Shown: positions 34,670-43,474 of the stretch, in pieces
Layout: each line of letters begins with the position of its first letter
Position numbering within the stretch: position 1 is the first letter of the stretch
From: Aliikangiella coralliicola
Lineage (GTDB): Bacteria; Pseudomonadota; Gammaproteobacteria; Enterobacterales; Kangiellaceae
Direction of reading: 5' to 3'
Length of the DNA stretch: 64,000 nt
Assembly (NCBI RefSeq): GCF_007004725.1
Contig: NZ_ML660170.1
Coordinates: 248,001-312,000, forward strand
The notes under the pieces: model-generated
Told to the model about the DNA's origin: nothing
Seen by the model: only the letters and a program-made list of their open reading frames with translations
Databases searched by the model: none
Position numbers and translations under genes: made by a program

Positions 34670-35752
34670 TTAAGCGCGATAAGCGCGGTATCGCAACAAA
34701 TGATCGCATAATACCAGCGCGGCCATTGCATCAACAATTGGCACGGCTCTTGGCAACACACAAGGATCGTGACGCCCTCTTCCCTGGTATTCTATTTCAT
34801 CACCGTTTAAATCGACGGTTTTCTGTTTTTGCATTAGTGTTGCTACCGGTTTAAACGCCACTTTGAAATCCAAATCCATGCCGTTGGATATGCCGCCTTG
34901 TACGCCACCGGAATTATTGCCGTGAGTTTTTATCGCACCGTCTTCATCGCGATAGAATATATCGTTGTGTTCACTTCCCACCATGGTCGTTCCGTCAAAA
35001 CCTGAACCAATTTCAAATCCTTTACTGGCATTGATCGATAACATGGCTTTGGCCAGATCAGCTTCAAGTTTGTCAAAAAGCGGCTCACCTAATCCCACCG
35101 GCATATTTCTAACTACACATCGAACCACACCGCCAATCGTATCTCCCTGTTTGCGTATTTCCAGAATTTTTTGTTCCATTTCTTTTGCTATATTTTGATC
35201 AGGACATCGAACAGGATTACTCTCAACTAAAGACTCAGTGATCTGCTCAATCGGTAATTGCGATTTGATTGCGCCAACCGTTTCAACCCAGGAAAGCACT
35301 TCAACGCCAATCTCACTCAAAACTTTTTGCGCGATTGCGCCTGCAGCGACATTTGCTGCCGTCGTTCTGGCAGAGCTGCGACCGCCACCGGCAACATCTC
35401 GAATGCCATACTTTTGCTGATAAGTGAAATCCGCATGACTGGGACGGTAAAGCTTGGCAAATTCGCTATAATCTTTGGAGCGCGAGTTACTATTTTCGAT
35501 CATTAAACTAATCGCAGTGCCGGTGGTTTTTCCATCGACAGTTCCAGATAAGATTCTCACTTGATCGGCTTCATTACGCTGTGTAACTAGCTGGCTTTGA
35601 CCTGGACGGCGTTTATCCAGATAGGGTTGGATATCCTGCTCACTAAGCTCAATTCCTGGCGGACAACCTTCAACAACGCAACCAACAGCGGGGCCATGGG
35701 ACTCTCCCCAATTGGTGACTTTAAACAATTTTCCAAGACTATCTCCAGACAT
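34670..35752 (-). CDS. aroC: Chorismate synthase
   Basis: Converts EPSP to chorismate with reduced FMN, the final step of the shikimate pathway. The ATG at 35752 gives 360 residues (E. coli 361) starting MSGDSLGKLFKVTNWGESHG, the family N-terminal signature; a TTG three codons earlier is less likely. Other signatures are RNEADQVRILSGTVDGKTTGTAI, GRSSARTTAANVAAGAIA and RHDPCVLPRAVPIVDAMAAL. It is encoded on the same strand as aroA and tyrA, 113 bases after tyrA, forming a chorismate/tyrosine block. Confidence 0.97.
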   Translation of the reverse strand: MSGDSLGKLFKVTNWGESHGPAVGCVVEGCPPGIELSEQDIQPYLDKRRPGQSQLVTQRNEADQVRILSGTVDGKTTGTAISLMIENSNSRSKDYSEFAKLYRPSHADFTYQQKYGIRDVAGGGRSSARTTAANVAAGAIAQKVLSEIGVEVLSWVETVGAIKSQLPIEQITESLVESNPVRCPDQNIAKEMEQKILEIRKQGDTIGGVVRCVVRNMPVGLGEPLFDKLEADLAKAMLSINASKGFEIGSGFDGTTMVGSEHNDIFYRDEDGAIKTHGNNSGGVQGGISNGMDLDFKVAFKPVATLMQKQKTVDLNGDEIEYQGRGRHDPCVLPRAVPIVDAMAALVLCDHLLRYRAYRA

Positions 35753-35865
35753 CTCTTGCAATACTCTTTTTTAGTAAATAATTTTAATTTTCGACAAATG
35801 GCTAATCACCAGTTTGCCACTCAAATCTAATTGGTTTAAGTAAGACCGACTGCGATAAAAGATAA

Positions 35866-36858
35866 TCACCTGCTATCTCTTATCGAGTGGTGAGCCGCGG
35901 CGAGCATTTGACCACTCTCAGTTAAAAAACGATCAGCGTATTCACCAAACCATTCGCGGGTCTGCAAAAAGGCTTTTTTAAATGCTGCCTTATCGTCAAG
36001 TTTGATTAGTGTAAGCAACTCGCCAAAGCGATCGATAAACCGTTGCATCATATCGACATTATCCTGATTTGCAAAAATGATTTCAGTATAAAGATCAGGG
36101 TTTTGAGCAAATAATCGACCAACCATCGCCAACTCAAGTCGGTAAATAGGAGAGCTCATCGCCAATATATCACTTAACGTCCCATTTTCTTTGGCTAAAT
36201 GAACGCCATACGCAACTGTCGAAAAATGGCGTAGTACTTGGACAATCGCCATGGTTTGATCATGCTCGGCTGCAGTCACTCGATGGATACGAACTCTCCA
36301 GATTAATAACTGTCTCAACAACCACTCATATTGTTCCTCTTCCCTGCCGTGACAAACCACAATCGTCTGGTCACAAAAATCTTCAACATCTGGCCCAAAC
36401 ATCGGGTGCAATCCAACCACCGGCCCACCATGAACATCTAACATTGCGGATAACGGCTTTTGTTTAATACTGGTAATATCAGCCAAAATACAATCATCGG
36501 CGAGACCTTTAAGCTGGCTGATAATTGAATCTGTCAGATGAATAGGAACCGCGACTATCACCAGAGCGGCATTCGCTAATAGTTGACTAGCATGAGGCCA
36601 GTCATCTTTCTCGAGAGTTTCTACCGGGTAATCCGAATCACGAAACAGCCGAACAAATAAGCGCCCAAGCTGCCCCTTTCCACCTATCACAACCACTTTT
36701 CGATTACCGTTTTTTACACATTCGTATTTTTGTGATGGTGTATCTTCTGTTTTTTCCTGCGCGACCAGCTTCTGTTTATATTCATTCAATAAATGAATCT
36801 GCTTATCTATTTCTTCAAGCGTTAATTCATCGACGTTGATCATTGGTTGTTGATTCAC
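35866..36858 (-). CDS. tyrA: Prephenate dehydrogenase (T-protein type with eroded chorismate mutase part)
   Basis: Oxidatively decarboxylates prephenate to 4-hydroxyphenylpyruvate for tyrosine synthesis. The dehydrogenase domain (about 53-325) is close to that of E. coli TyrA: VVVIGGKGQLGRLF NAD loop, VPIHLTDSIISQLKGL, GLHPMFGPD, EHDQTMAIVQVLRHF and SPIYRLELAMVGRLFAQ. E. coli TyrA has about 90 chorismate-mutase residues before this. Here only about 50 remain, with a remnant of the first helix (LTLEEIDKQIHLLNEYKQKL), so mutase activity is very unlikely. The GTG at 36858 is chosen because AGGAGA lies 8 bases upstream. It follows aroA by 45 bases. Confidence 0.95.
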   Translation of the reverse strand: MNQQPMINVDELTLEEIDKQIHLLNEYKQKLVAQEKTEDTPSQKYECVKNGNRKVVVIGGKGQLGRLFVRLFRDSDYPVETLEKDDWPHASQLLANAALVIVAVPIHLTDSIISQLKGLADDCILADITSIKQKPLSAMLDVHGGPVVGLHPMFGPDVEDFCDQTIVVCHGREEEQYEWLLRQLLIWRVRIHRVTAAEHDQTMAIVQVLRHFSTVAYGVHLAKENGTLSDILAMSSPIYRLELAMVGRLFAQNPDLYTEIIFANQDNVDMMQRFIDRFGELLTLIKLDDKAAFKKAFLQTREWFGEYADRFLTESGQMLAAAHHSIRDSR

Positions 36859-36903
36859 CGCGATGTTCTCCTTGCTTAATATTGCGACTGAATTGATGGG
36901 AAG

Positions 36904-38169
36904 TTAGAAACACCGACTATCAATGCCTATTTGTGTCATATATTCCCAATAATCAGGGAAAGATTTTTCCACCACATCCGCCGCCACAATACGAATTCCC
37001 GCGGTCTTAATCCCTAGCAAAGCCAGACTCATGGCCATCCGATGGTCTTCATGGGTGTTGATATCGGCAGGACCAACTGCGCCACCGTGAATGATAAGAA
37101 AATCTTCTCCCGACTCAACCTCAATGCCGGTTTTGCGAATTTCCTTTGCTGTATCTTCTATTCGGTTAGACTCTTTAAAGGCAAGATGAGCGATATTGGT
37201 GATCTTAGTTGTACCTTTGGCATAACAAGCGACAGCGGCTAATGTTTGGACCGCATCGGGCATTCCCCCCATATCAACTTCGATGGCTGACGGCTCTTCA
37301 GGCCCAATAATAGTCAAGTCAGCACCATTGATTTCTATCCTGGCCCCCATCGATTCCAATACCTGGTAGAACTTCGCTTCTCCCTGTACAGAATCCAGAT
37401 CGAAATTTTTGATCGTGACCTTTCCACCAGAAATCGCAGCAGCTCCCATAAAGTAAGTCGCAGATACCGAGTCACCAGGAATTGCATAATTCAATCCTTG
37501 ATAGGACTGATTTGGTTTAACACTAAAACAGTTGTCTTGCTCTACCACCTCAACGCCCATCTTTTGCATAAGCTGAATGGTCATATCAACATAAGCTCGA
37601 GAAACGACTTCTCCGTCAACCTTGACTTGTAAACCGTCGGCTAGCAATGGCGCTATGATTAACAAGGCACTCAAGTATTGGCTGCTTCTAGCTGCGTCAA
37701 GGTGGCACTCATTACCTATGACCGGGCCAGTTATTGTCGCGGGTAAACACTGATTAGGGCTGTCAATCTTGACTGACAGCTCAGTCAAAGCATCAAACAA
37801 TTCGACCATCGGCCGTGTCGCCATTTTATCGGAACATCCAATTGATACCGGATGTTGCTCCAACGCTGCAACAGCCGCGACAAAGCGTGAAAATGTGCCA
37901 CTATGGGCGGTGTAAAGCGAAGCTTTAGATTGGATCCCCTGCTCTCTGGGAAATATATTGACGCCATCGGCGGTCTTTTCAAAGTGATAACCCAGGTTTG
38001 AAAGCCCTTCGATGGCGGTATTAATATCCTTGTTATTAACCACATTGGTTAGTTTTGACTTGCTGGTTGCCAGCGCGCACATTGGTACTAAGCGATTAGC
38101 GACATATTTGCTGCCAGGTAGTTGAATACTTGCATTGATTTTTTGGTTTGGAATAATTTCTCTGTTCAA
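36904..38169 (-). CDS. aroA: 3-phosphoshikimate 1-carboxyvinyltransferase (EPSP synthase)
   Basis: Transfers enolpyruvate from PEP to shikimate 3-phosphate, the sixth shikimate step. The 421-residue product (E. coli 427) has LPGSKYVANRLVPMCALA (substrate Lys and Ser region), YTAHSGTFSRFVAAVAAL in the position of the PEP-binding LxNAGTAxR motif, and DGDSVSATYFMGAA-like GDSVSATYFM. The C terminus has KESNRIEDTAKEIRKTGIEVE and HEDHRMAMSLALLGI. The AHSGTFSRF loop departs from the class I consensus NAGTAMR and is worth noting. First gene of aroA-tyrA-aroC. Confidence 0.95.
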   Translation of the reverse strand: MNREIIPNQKINASIQLPGSKYVANRLVPMCALATSKSKLTNVVNNKDINTAIEGLSNLGYHFEKTADGVNIFPREQGIQSKASLYTAHSGTFSRFVAAVAALEQHPVSIGCSDKMATRPMVELFDALTELSVKIDSPNQCLPATITGPVIGNECHLDAARSSQYLSALLIIAPLLADGLQVKVDGEVVSRAYVDMTIQLMQKMGVEVVEQDNCFSVKPNQSYQGLNYAIPGDSVSATYFMGAAAISGGKVTIKNFDLDSVQGEAKFYQVLESMGARIEINGADLTIIGPEEPSAIEVDMGGMPDAVQTLAAVACYAKGTTKITNIAHLAFKESNRIEDTAKEIRKTGIEVESGEDFLIIHGGAVGPADINTHEDHRMAMSLALLGIKTAGIRIVAADVVEKSFPDYWEYMTQIGIDSRCF

Positions 38170-38381
38170 GAGTGAATGTCCACAGTTTGTGTTTATGCGA
38201 AGAATTAAAACGTCTAACCGGGGAAAAGTAAATTGACTTTTAACTATATAATTATTTTTTATTAACTATATCTACTTTTTAGATACACATAATGCTCTCA
38301 AAGGAAAAAACGTCTAATTATTGAATCTTAATCGGCTAGTAAACGGAAGACATAAAACACGCTTTTAAATCAAATAGCCAC

Positions 38382-38690
38382 TTAAAGCCAATCAGCCAAC
38401 TTAAAATGGCAATCTTGCCAATCTAACAGCATATGAATGAGCAAACCAGTTGCGACTAACCGAGTTTTACGATGGAACATTAAGCCGACATACAATGCGA
38501 TTGCCCAATATGAATGTAATGGGTGGAAATTAATACTACACCGCATTAGATCATAAATCGGATCAGCCAACAGATGATCCAGATCCACCAACATGGTTAA
38601 ACACAAAACCAGCCAGATTTTAAACCAATTTTTCCGGCTAATGGCGACCGCAACCAGAGCGGGAATAAAAAAGTGAGAAAAAATATGCAA
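38382..38690 (-). CDS. DUF6122-like membrane protein
   Basis: A 102-residue membrane protein from the ATG at 38690 (MLHIFSHFFIPALVAVAI), preceded by a GGG at about 8 bases; a start 20 codons upstream is possible but adds a polar leader. It has three to four helices, with the metal-ligand-like clusters HIFSHF, LVDLDHLLADPIYD, HPLHSYW and GLLIHMLLDWQDC. These His/Asp motifs recall the membrane hydrolase YdjM/DUF6122 group. The function is unknown. A single gene, divergent from pabB. Confidence 0.75.
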   Translation of the reverse strand: MHIFSHFFIPALVAVAISRKNWFKIWLVLCLTMLVDLDHLLADPIYDLMRCSINFHPLHSYWAIALYVGLMFHRKTRLVATGLLIHMLLDWQDCHFKLADWL

Positions 38691-38850
38691 CATAAAAGAC
38701 CCATTGAATTTATTCTGGGGATCTGAACACAGTTGAATAACCAGAAGCAATCACAAAAACACGCTTTACACAGAGTTTATTTTTGTCGATTTCGCTGAAT
38801 GGGATACAATGCTGTGTTGGATAATAAATTAATTACGAAAAGCAGTATTA

Positions 38851-40260
38851 ATGAACGGGATCAACCTGCCCTACCTCAGTCGAGAAAGCAAGCTCAAATC
38901 ACTTGCTGGCCTACTCAAACATCCCTGGGCAATGTTGCTCGATAGCGGTGGAAATGACATTAATTATAACCGATATGATATTTTCTGTTGTCGGCCGACA
39001 GTACAATTAACCTTTAAAAATGAAAAGGTTAAAGTTGACTCTAAAATAAACCTGCCTGCGCTTAAACTGGATGAGCCATTAAGCTGCATGCGAAAAATCC
39101 TCAATACCTTAAAACCCTCGGCACAAAAAGAACGGACAACAGATTTACCTTTCAATGGCGGCTGGCTGGGTTATGTCAGCTACGATTTTGGCAGACATCT
39201 TGAAAAAATACCCGAGATTGCCTCCGATGACATTGATCTGGCCGCCATCAAAATGGGTTTGTACCAATGGGCCTTAATCACTGATCACCATAAACAGACA
39301 ACCGCGCTTTATAACTTTGGCTTGCCGGAGAAAGAGTGGCACTCCGTTAATCAACTGATTAACACATACCTGACAGCAGAATCATCCCAGCCTATAGATT
39401 CAAGGCAAGAACCTCCTCAAGATTTCAAAATAGTTTCCGATTGGAAAAGTAATACAACAAAGGAAACCTATATAGATGCTTTTAATCACATTCAGAATTA
39501 CATTCGTGAAGGCGACTGTTACCAGGTGAATTACGCACAACGATTTTGTGCTGACTATTCAGGTGATGTGTTTCAAGCCTATCAGGGGCTTTCTGAAGCT
39601 AACAAAGCCCCCTTCTCTGCTTATCTTAATTTTAATGATCACCAGATTCTGAGTTTATCGCCTGAGAGGTTTATCGAGAGCCACGATAACAAAGTGATCA
39701 CACAGCCAATCAAGGGAACTCGACCAAGAAGTAATGATCCCAAAGAAGACGCGCAACTCGCACAAGCCCTGATCAACAGTGAAAAAGATCAGGCTGAAAA
39801 TCTGATGATTGTTGATTTACTGCGAAATGACCTGAGTCGAACCGCCGCAACGGGTAGTGTTAAAGTCACCGAGTTATTCGGACATTATAAATTTGCATCA
39901 GTCCATCATTTAATTTCAACTATCGAATCTAAACTGGGCTCAGACTTCGACAACTTAGACTTGCTAGCAACCACTCTTCCCGGTGGCTCAATTACCGGTG
40001 CGCCTAAAATTCGCGCCATGGAAATAATTGAAGAACTGGAACCGGTAAGAAGAAATCTTTACTGCGGAATTATCGGCTATATTGATTTTGCCGGGAATAT
40101 GGATACGAATATCTGCATTCGTACCCTAATTGCGAAAGATAACCGACTATACTGCTGGGCAGGTGGTGGCCTGGTCGCAGATTCAGATGCGCTCACAGAG
40201 TACCAGGAAACTTTTGATAAGTTGGTAAAAATATTACCGATATTGGATGAATACAGATAA
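38851..40260 (+). CDS. pabB: Aminodeoxychorismate synthase component I
   Basis: With PabA, converts chorismate and glutamine-derived ammonia to 4-amino-4-deoxychorismate for folate synthesis. The 469-residue product (E. coli 453) has the N-terminal Trp-binding-type domain (GGWLGYVSYDFGRHLEKI) and the chorismate-binding domain. That domain carries YQVNYAQRF, SPERFIE, the PabB-specific PIKGTRPR (Lys in place of the Ala of TrpE), SEKDQAENLMIVDLLRNDL and LPGGSITGAPKIRAMEII. PIKGT distinguishes it from anthranilate synthase. It is followed by a nudL-like gene on the same strand after about 78 bases, as in many gammaproteobacteria. Confidence 0.96.
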   Translation: MNGINLPYLSRESKLKSLAGLLKHPWAMLLDSGGNDINYNRYDIFCCRPTVQLTFKNEKVKVDSKINLPALKLDEPLSCMRKILNTLKPSAQKERTTDLPFNGGWLGYVSYDFGRHLEKIPEIASDDIDLAAIKMGLYQWALITDHHKQTTALYNFGLPEKEWHSVNQLINTYLTAESSQPIDSRQEPPQDFKIVSDWKSNTTKETYIDAFNHIQNYIREGDCYQVNYAQRFCADYSGDVFQAYQGLSEANKAPFSAYLNFNDHQILSLSPERFIESHDNKVITQPIKGTRPRSNDPKEDAQLAQALINSEKDQAENLMIVDLLRNDLSRTAATGSVKVTELFGHYKFASVHHLISTIESKLGSDFDNLDLLATTLPGGSITGAPKIRAMEIIEELEPVRRNLYCGIIGYIDFAGNMDTNICIRTLIAKDNRLYCWAGGGLVADSDALTEYQETFDKLVKILPILDEYR

Positions 40261-40338
40261 ACTCAGCAAGCAAAATAAAGCGACACTAGTGATTGAAAAC
40301 CGCTTACGCTCAAATAAACAGGGTTGACGAAAAACAGC

Positions 40339-40908
40339 ATGATCGAAAAAATACAGTCAATATTACTCCCGCTTTCGACCCCCAGTGAGTCATCGGATTC
40401 GTTAAAATGCGCGGCAGTGCTCATGCCGATTGTTAAAAATAGTCACAGCGGAGATTGGGAAGTCATTTTCACGCGAAGGGCTGAACACTTAAAACATCAT
40501 CCCGGTCAAATCAGCTTTCCCGGTGGCGGTTATGAAGTTCAAGACGACGGACTGGGCGACACTGCGATAAGAGAGACCTTCGAAGAAATCGGCATTTCTC
40601 CAAAACAAATTCAATTAATAGGACGGCTGCCACAACAGCAAACGATATCCCAATATAACGTGACTCCCTATGTCGGTATTATCGATCCCGATTATCAACT
40701 GGCCATTGACGACAATGAAGTGGCCGAAGTCTTCACTGCTCCTTTTAGCTTTGTTACTGATCAGACCAATCAGAAAAAGGTGGAAGAAACCATCAAAGGC
40801 AAACAATATAGTTTCTACGTTATACAATATAAGCATTATAATATCTGGGGAGCGACTGCTAAAATTCTGGTCAATTTTACCCGTCGCCTAAACCGCGACG
40901 AGAATTAA
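40339..40908 (+). CDS. nudL: NUDIX hydrolase, CoA pyrophosphatase type
   Basis: A 189-residue NUDIX protein of the CoA-pyrophosphatase (NudL/YeaB) group. The ATG at 40339 is used; a TTG five codons earlier is unlikely. The CoA signature is IFTRRAEHLKHHPGQISFPGG, directly followed by a NUDIX box with RETFEEIGI (REUxEExGU). The expected first Glu of the box falls in a EVQDDG segment, as seen in this branch. It likely hydrolyses CoA or its derivatives to phosphopantetheine and 3',5'-ADP. It follows pabB, a frequent arrangement. Confidence 0.93.
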   Translation: MIEKIQSILLPLSTPSESSDSLKCAAVLMPIVKNSHSGDWEVIFTRRAEHLKHHPGQISFPGGGYEVQDDGLGDTAIRETFEEIGISPKQIQLIGRLPQQQTISQYNVTPYVGIIDPDYQLAIDDNEVAEVFTAPFSFVTDQTNQKKVEETIKGKQYSFYVIQYKHYNIWGATAKILVNFTRRLNRDEN

Positions 40909-40909
40909 A

Positions 40910-40939
40910 CATAAACGAATTAAGCATAAACAAATTACG
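40910..40939 (+). repeat. Imperfect 15-base tandem duplication
   Basis: CATAAACGAATTAAG (40910-40924) is followed directly by CATAAACAAATTACG (40925-40939), with 13 of 15 bases identical. It lies just after the nudL stop, in the gap before sdaA. A small hairpin GCCTG (40977-40981) / CAGGC (40989-40993) follows. Confidence 0.5.
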
Positions 40940-41122
40940 TTAAAACCAATAACGGTGATAACTAACTATAACTAGTGCCTGGTTTTATCAGGCTCTGATA
41001 ATAAAAATGAACGAGCATTACCATGCCACAACTTTTGGTAAATCATAGTTACCAGCGGTGGTGTCGATGCTCACAAAAGCACGCAACTCGTTTTAATAAG
41101 ACACATTAATTAGAGGTATCCA

Positions 41123-42487
41123 TTGGCTGTTTCAGTTTTTGATCTTTTTACTGTTGGCATAGGTCCAAGCAGTTCTCATACCGTGGGCCCAATGCGCGCC
41201 GCGCGCAAATTTATTTTACATGCACTGTCACTGGAAAAACCGGTCCACAGGGTTTTATCTGAGTTGTTCGGTTCCCTTGGTCACACCGGTAAAGGGCACG
41301 GCAGCGATGTGGCTGTGTTGTTAGGTCTTGAAGGTGAAAAACCCAACCTGGTTGATACAGATTCAGTTCCAGGCAGAATGAAGGAAATACGAACACAAAA
41401 CGAACTCAACCTGAACGGCCAACATTCGATTCATTATAATGATAAAAACGATTTAATATTCCACCGAAAGAAAACCCTGCCGCGCCACGCAAATGGCATG
41501 AAATTTACAGCCTTTGACGTAGATGGCAATGTACTGTCGGAAAAAATCTACTACAGCGTCGGCGGTGGTTTTGTCATCAGTGACGAAACCAATACCCAAC
41601 CTTTAAAAGATTTACACCTGAAACTGCCCTATGATTTTCAGTCTGGCGAAGAACTGCTTAACTTAACAAAAACGAGTGGATTAAGTATTAGCAGCTTGAT
41701 GATGGAAAATGAAAAAGTGTGGCAGGAAGAAGAAGCAATTAATTCCCGCCTGGATGAAATCTGGAGCACCATGAGCGGCTGTATTGATAAAGGCATTCGT
41801 ACCGAAGGCATTCTTCCCGGCGGTCTGAAAGTTAGACGAAGAGCCCCTTCGTTACACCGAAAATTACTGTCTCGTGGTAATAATCTAGACCCGCTCGCAG
41901 CGATGGACTGGGTTAATCTTTACGCACTTTCCGTTAACGAAGAAAATGCAGCAGGCGGCCGAGTGGTGACTGCGCCGACAAACGGAGCAGCAGGCATTAT
42001 TCCAGCAGTAATTAAATATTACGAGCACTTTTACCAACCGACCGGACAAGAAAATATTCGCCGATTCTTGTTAACCTCGGCAGCGATTGGAATTTTATAC
42101 AAACTCAACGCTTCCATATCTGGCGCAGAAGTTGGCTGTCAGGGAGAAGTCGGTGTGGCTTGCTCAATGGCCGCCGCCGGATTAACTGAAGCCCTCGGCG
42201 GCTCTCCTGCACAAGTAGAATGCGCCGCAGAAATAGGTATGGAACATAACCTGGGGCTCACTTGCGATCCAGTTGGCGGATTAGTTCAGGTTCCTTGTAT
42301 TGAAAGGAACGCAATGGGCGCTGTCAAAGCCATCAACGCAGCACGTTTAGCAATGCAGGGCGATGGCGACCATAAAGTGTCTTTGGACAAAGTAATTAAA
42401 ACCATGCGAGAAACTGGGGCAGATATGAAAACCAAGTATAAAGAAACGGCTCGTGGCGGACTCGCAGTGAATATTATTGAGTGTTAA
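41123..42487 (+). CDS. sdaA: L-serine ammonia-lyase, iron-sulfur type
   Basis: Deaminates L-serine to pyruvate with an oxygen-labile 4Fe-4S cluster. The 454-residue product (E. coli SdaA 454) is a fused alpha/beta form. It starts [27 protein letters not shown] and has [29 protein letters not shown], and cluster cysteines in [20 protein letters not shown] and [19 protein letters not shown]. The start codon is TTG; it is fixed by the GAGGT ribosome site 7 bases upstream and by alignment to the family N terminus, and there is no better ATG. It is a single gene ending in a hairpin shared with the convergent kinase-like gene. Confidence 0.96.
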   Translation: MAVSVFDLFTVGIGPSSSHTVGPMRAARKFILHALSLEKPVHRVLSELFGSLGHTGKGHGSDVAVLLGLEGEKPNLVDTDSVPGRMKEIRTQNELNLNGQHSIHYNDKNDLIFHRKKTLPRHANGMKFTAFDVDGNVLSEKIYYSVGGGFVISDETNTQPLKDLHLKLPYDFQSGEELLNLTKTSGLSISSLMMENEKVWQEEEAINSRLDEIWSTMSGCIDKGIRTEGILPGGLKVRRRAPSLHRKLLSRGNNLDPLAAMDWVNLYALSVNEENAAGGRVVTAPTNGAAGIIPAVIKYYEHFYQPTGQENIRRFLLTSAAIGILYKLNASISGAEVGCQGEVGVACSMAAAGLTEALGGSPAQVECAAEIGMEHNLGLTCDPVGGLVQVPCIERNAMGAVKAINAARLAMQGDGDHKVSLDKVIKTMRETGADMKTKYKETARGGLAVNIIEC

Positions 42488-42500
42488 TTTCTAGCAAACC

Positions 42501-42519
42501 AGGCACTTAATCAGTGCCT
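42501..42519. terminator. Hairpin between sdaA and the convergent kinase-like gene
   Basis: AGGCACT (42501-42507), loop TAATC, AGTGCCT (42513-42519): a perfect 7-base stem 14 bases after the sdaA stop. It overlaps the last codons of the minus-strand gene. T-runs are short on both sides, so terminator strength is uncertain. Confidence 0.45.
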
Positions 42520-43262
42520 AACTCCACTACCGGCATCTTTAATAAAAAGCCTTTGTCTTCCTGCCATTCGAATGTGCCTTTTATTTGAATGAGGAATCCC
42601 TTAATCATTGCCAAGCCAACATCTTTTTGTCCAAGCAGATTCCGACTGGAATAAAATGGCACAAAAAGGTTTTCCTGTTGTTCCTCGTCAAAACTAAGCT
42701 CAGTCGAATTCACAGTAATAATTAGCTCGTCATCCTGTCGCAAAACGCTCATTTCAATATCGCCACCATCAAAATTTTGAGTATCAGATTTATCTTGAGA
42801 AGAATGATGACTTGCGAGGTAATCACGACAGAAGCCGACCAGAGAAGTTAAACAGTGTTTAAACCATTCTGTCTCAGCATTAACAAAAAGCATCTTTTCA
42901 TCAATTTGAATATCAATAGGGCATTTAGATTCACTCGAAACAGATTTCAAAGTAGATAAAATTTCAACCGGGGAAATAACGACTTGCAGCCTGGAAATAG
43001 ATGATAATAACTCCTTGCCGAATATGACTGCTTTCTTCCCGGAGCTAAGCGCCATCTGAAGTCGCTCCTCAACTTCACTCTGCTCACATTCGAGTAACGC
43101 CAACTCATTAAAGCCCATCATACCTGACAGGAAATTATTATAGGCATGAACCATCAACCCGATGCTATCCTGATTTTGTTTTTGCTCGACTCCTTGCCTG
43201 TCCTTCAGCCGTTGCTGTTCATTTTGACTATTTTGTTGATACGCTTGTTTATCTCTACTCAT
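42507..43262 (-). CDS. Degenerate histidine-kinase-like protein
   Basis: A 251-residue soluble protein. A Gln-rich N terminus (about 1-30) is followed by a DHp-like helix VHAYNNFLSGMMGFNELAL. This matches the phospho-acceptor box of NtrB-type and hybrid kinases (VAHDFNNLL..I.G.AEL), with His about residue 39. The ATPase-like half keeps an F-box-like LFVPFYSSR and a G2-like VGLAMIKGFLIQIKG. It lacks the N-box Asn (LTSLVGFCRDYL) and the G1 DxGxG (STELSF). It probably does not bind ATP normally and may act as a phosphotransfer or scaffold protein. No receiver or sensor domain is present, and no regulator is adjacent. Confidence 0.75.
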   Translation of the reverse strand: MSRDKQAYQQNSQNEQQRLKDRQGVEQKQNQDSIGLMVHAYNNFLSGMMGFNELALLECEQSEVEERLQMALSSGKKAVIFGKELLSSISRLQVVISPVEILSTLKSVSSESKCPIDIQIDEKMLFVNAETEWFKHCLTSLVGFCRDYLASHHSSQDKSDTQNFDGGDIEMSVLRQDDELIITVNSTELSFDEEQQENLFVPFYSSRNLLGQKDVGLAMIKGFLIQIKGTFEWQEDKGFLLKMPVVELGTD

Positions 43263-43360
43263 CTATCAAATTTCCACAACCAAACTAGTAGTTAATTGAA
43301 TATCCGATCTTCTTTGAGTTTATACTCAAACAACTGAAAATCTTGCTGACGGCAACAGGC

Positions 43361-43409
43361 TTATACCCGTGCAACCTGAATCCTGAATTTCCAGATAGCA
43401 CGGGTATAA
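43361..43409. repeat. 12-base perfect inverted repeat
   Basis: TTATACCCGTGC (43361-43372) is the exact reverse complement of GCACGGGTATAA (43398-43409), with a 25-base spacer. It lies between the kinase-like gene's start and the Usp terminator. The long spacer argues against a simple terminator; it could be an operator pair or a remnant of a palindromic element. Confidence 0.55.
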
Positions 43410-43421
43410 TTATTAAGCAAT

Positions 43422-43453
43422 AAAAAAGCGGGAGATGCAACTCCCGCTTTTTT
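43422..43453. terminator. Strong bidirectional intrinsic terminator after usp
   Basis: AAAAAAGCGGGAG (43422-43434), loop ATGCAA, CTCCCGCTTTTTT (43441-43453): a 13-base stem with A/T tracts on both sides. It sits 22 bases after the usp stop on the minus strand. It is the best terminator in the window. Confidence 0.9.
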
Positions 43454-43474
43454 TACGAAAAACTAGTTCGATTT

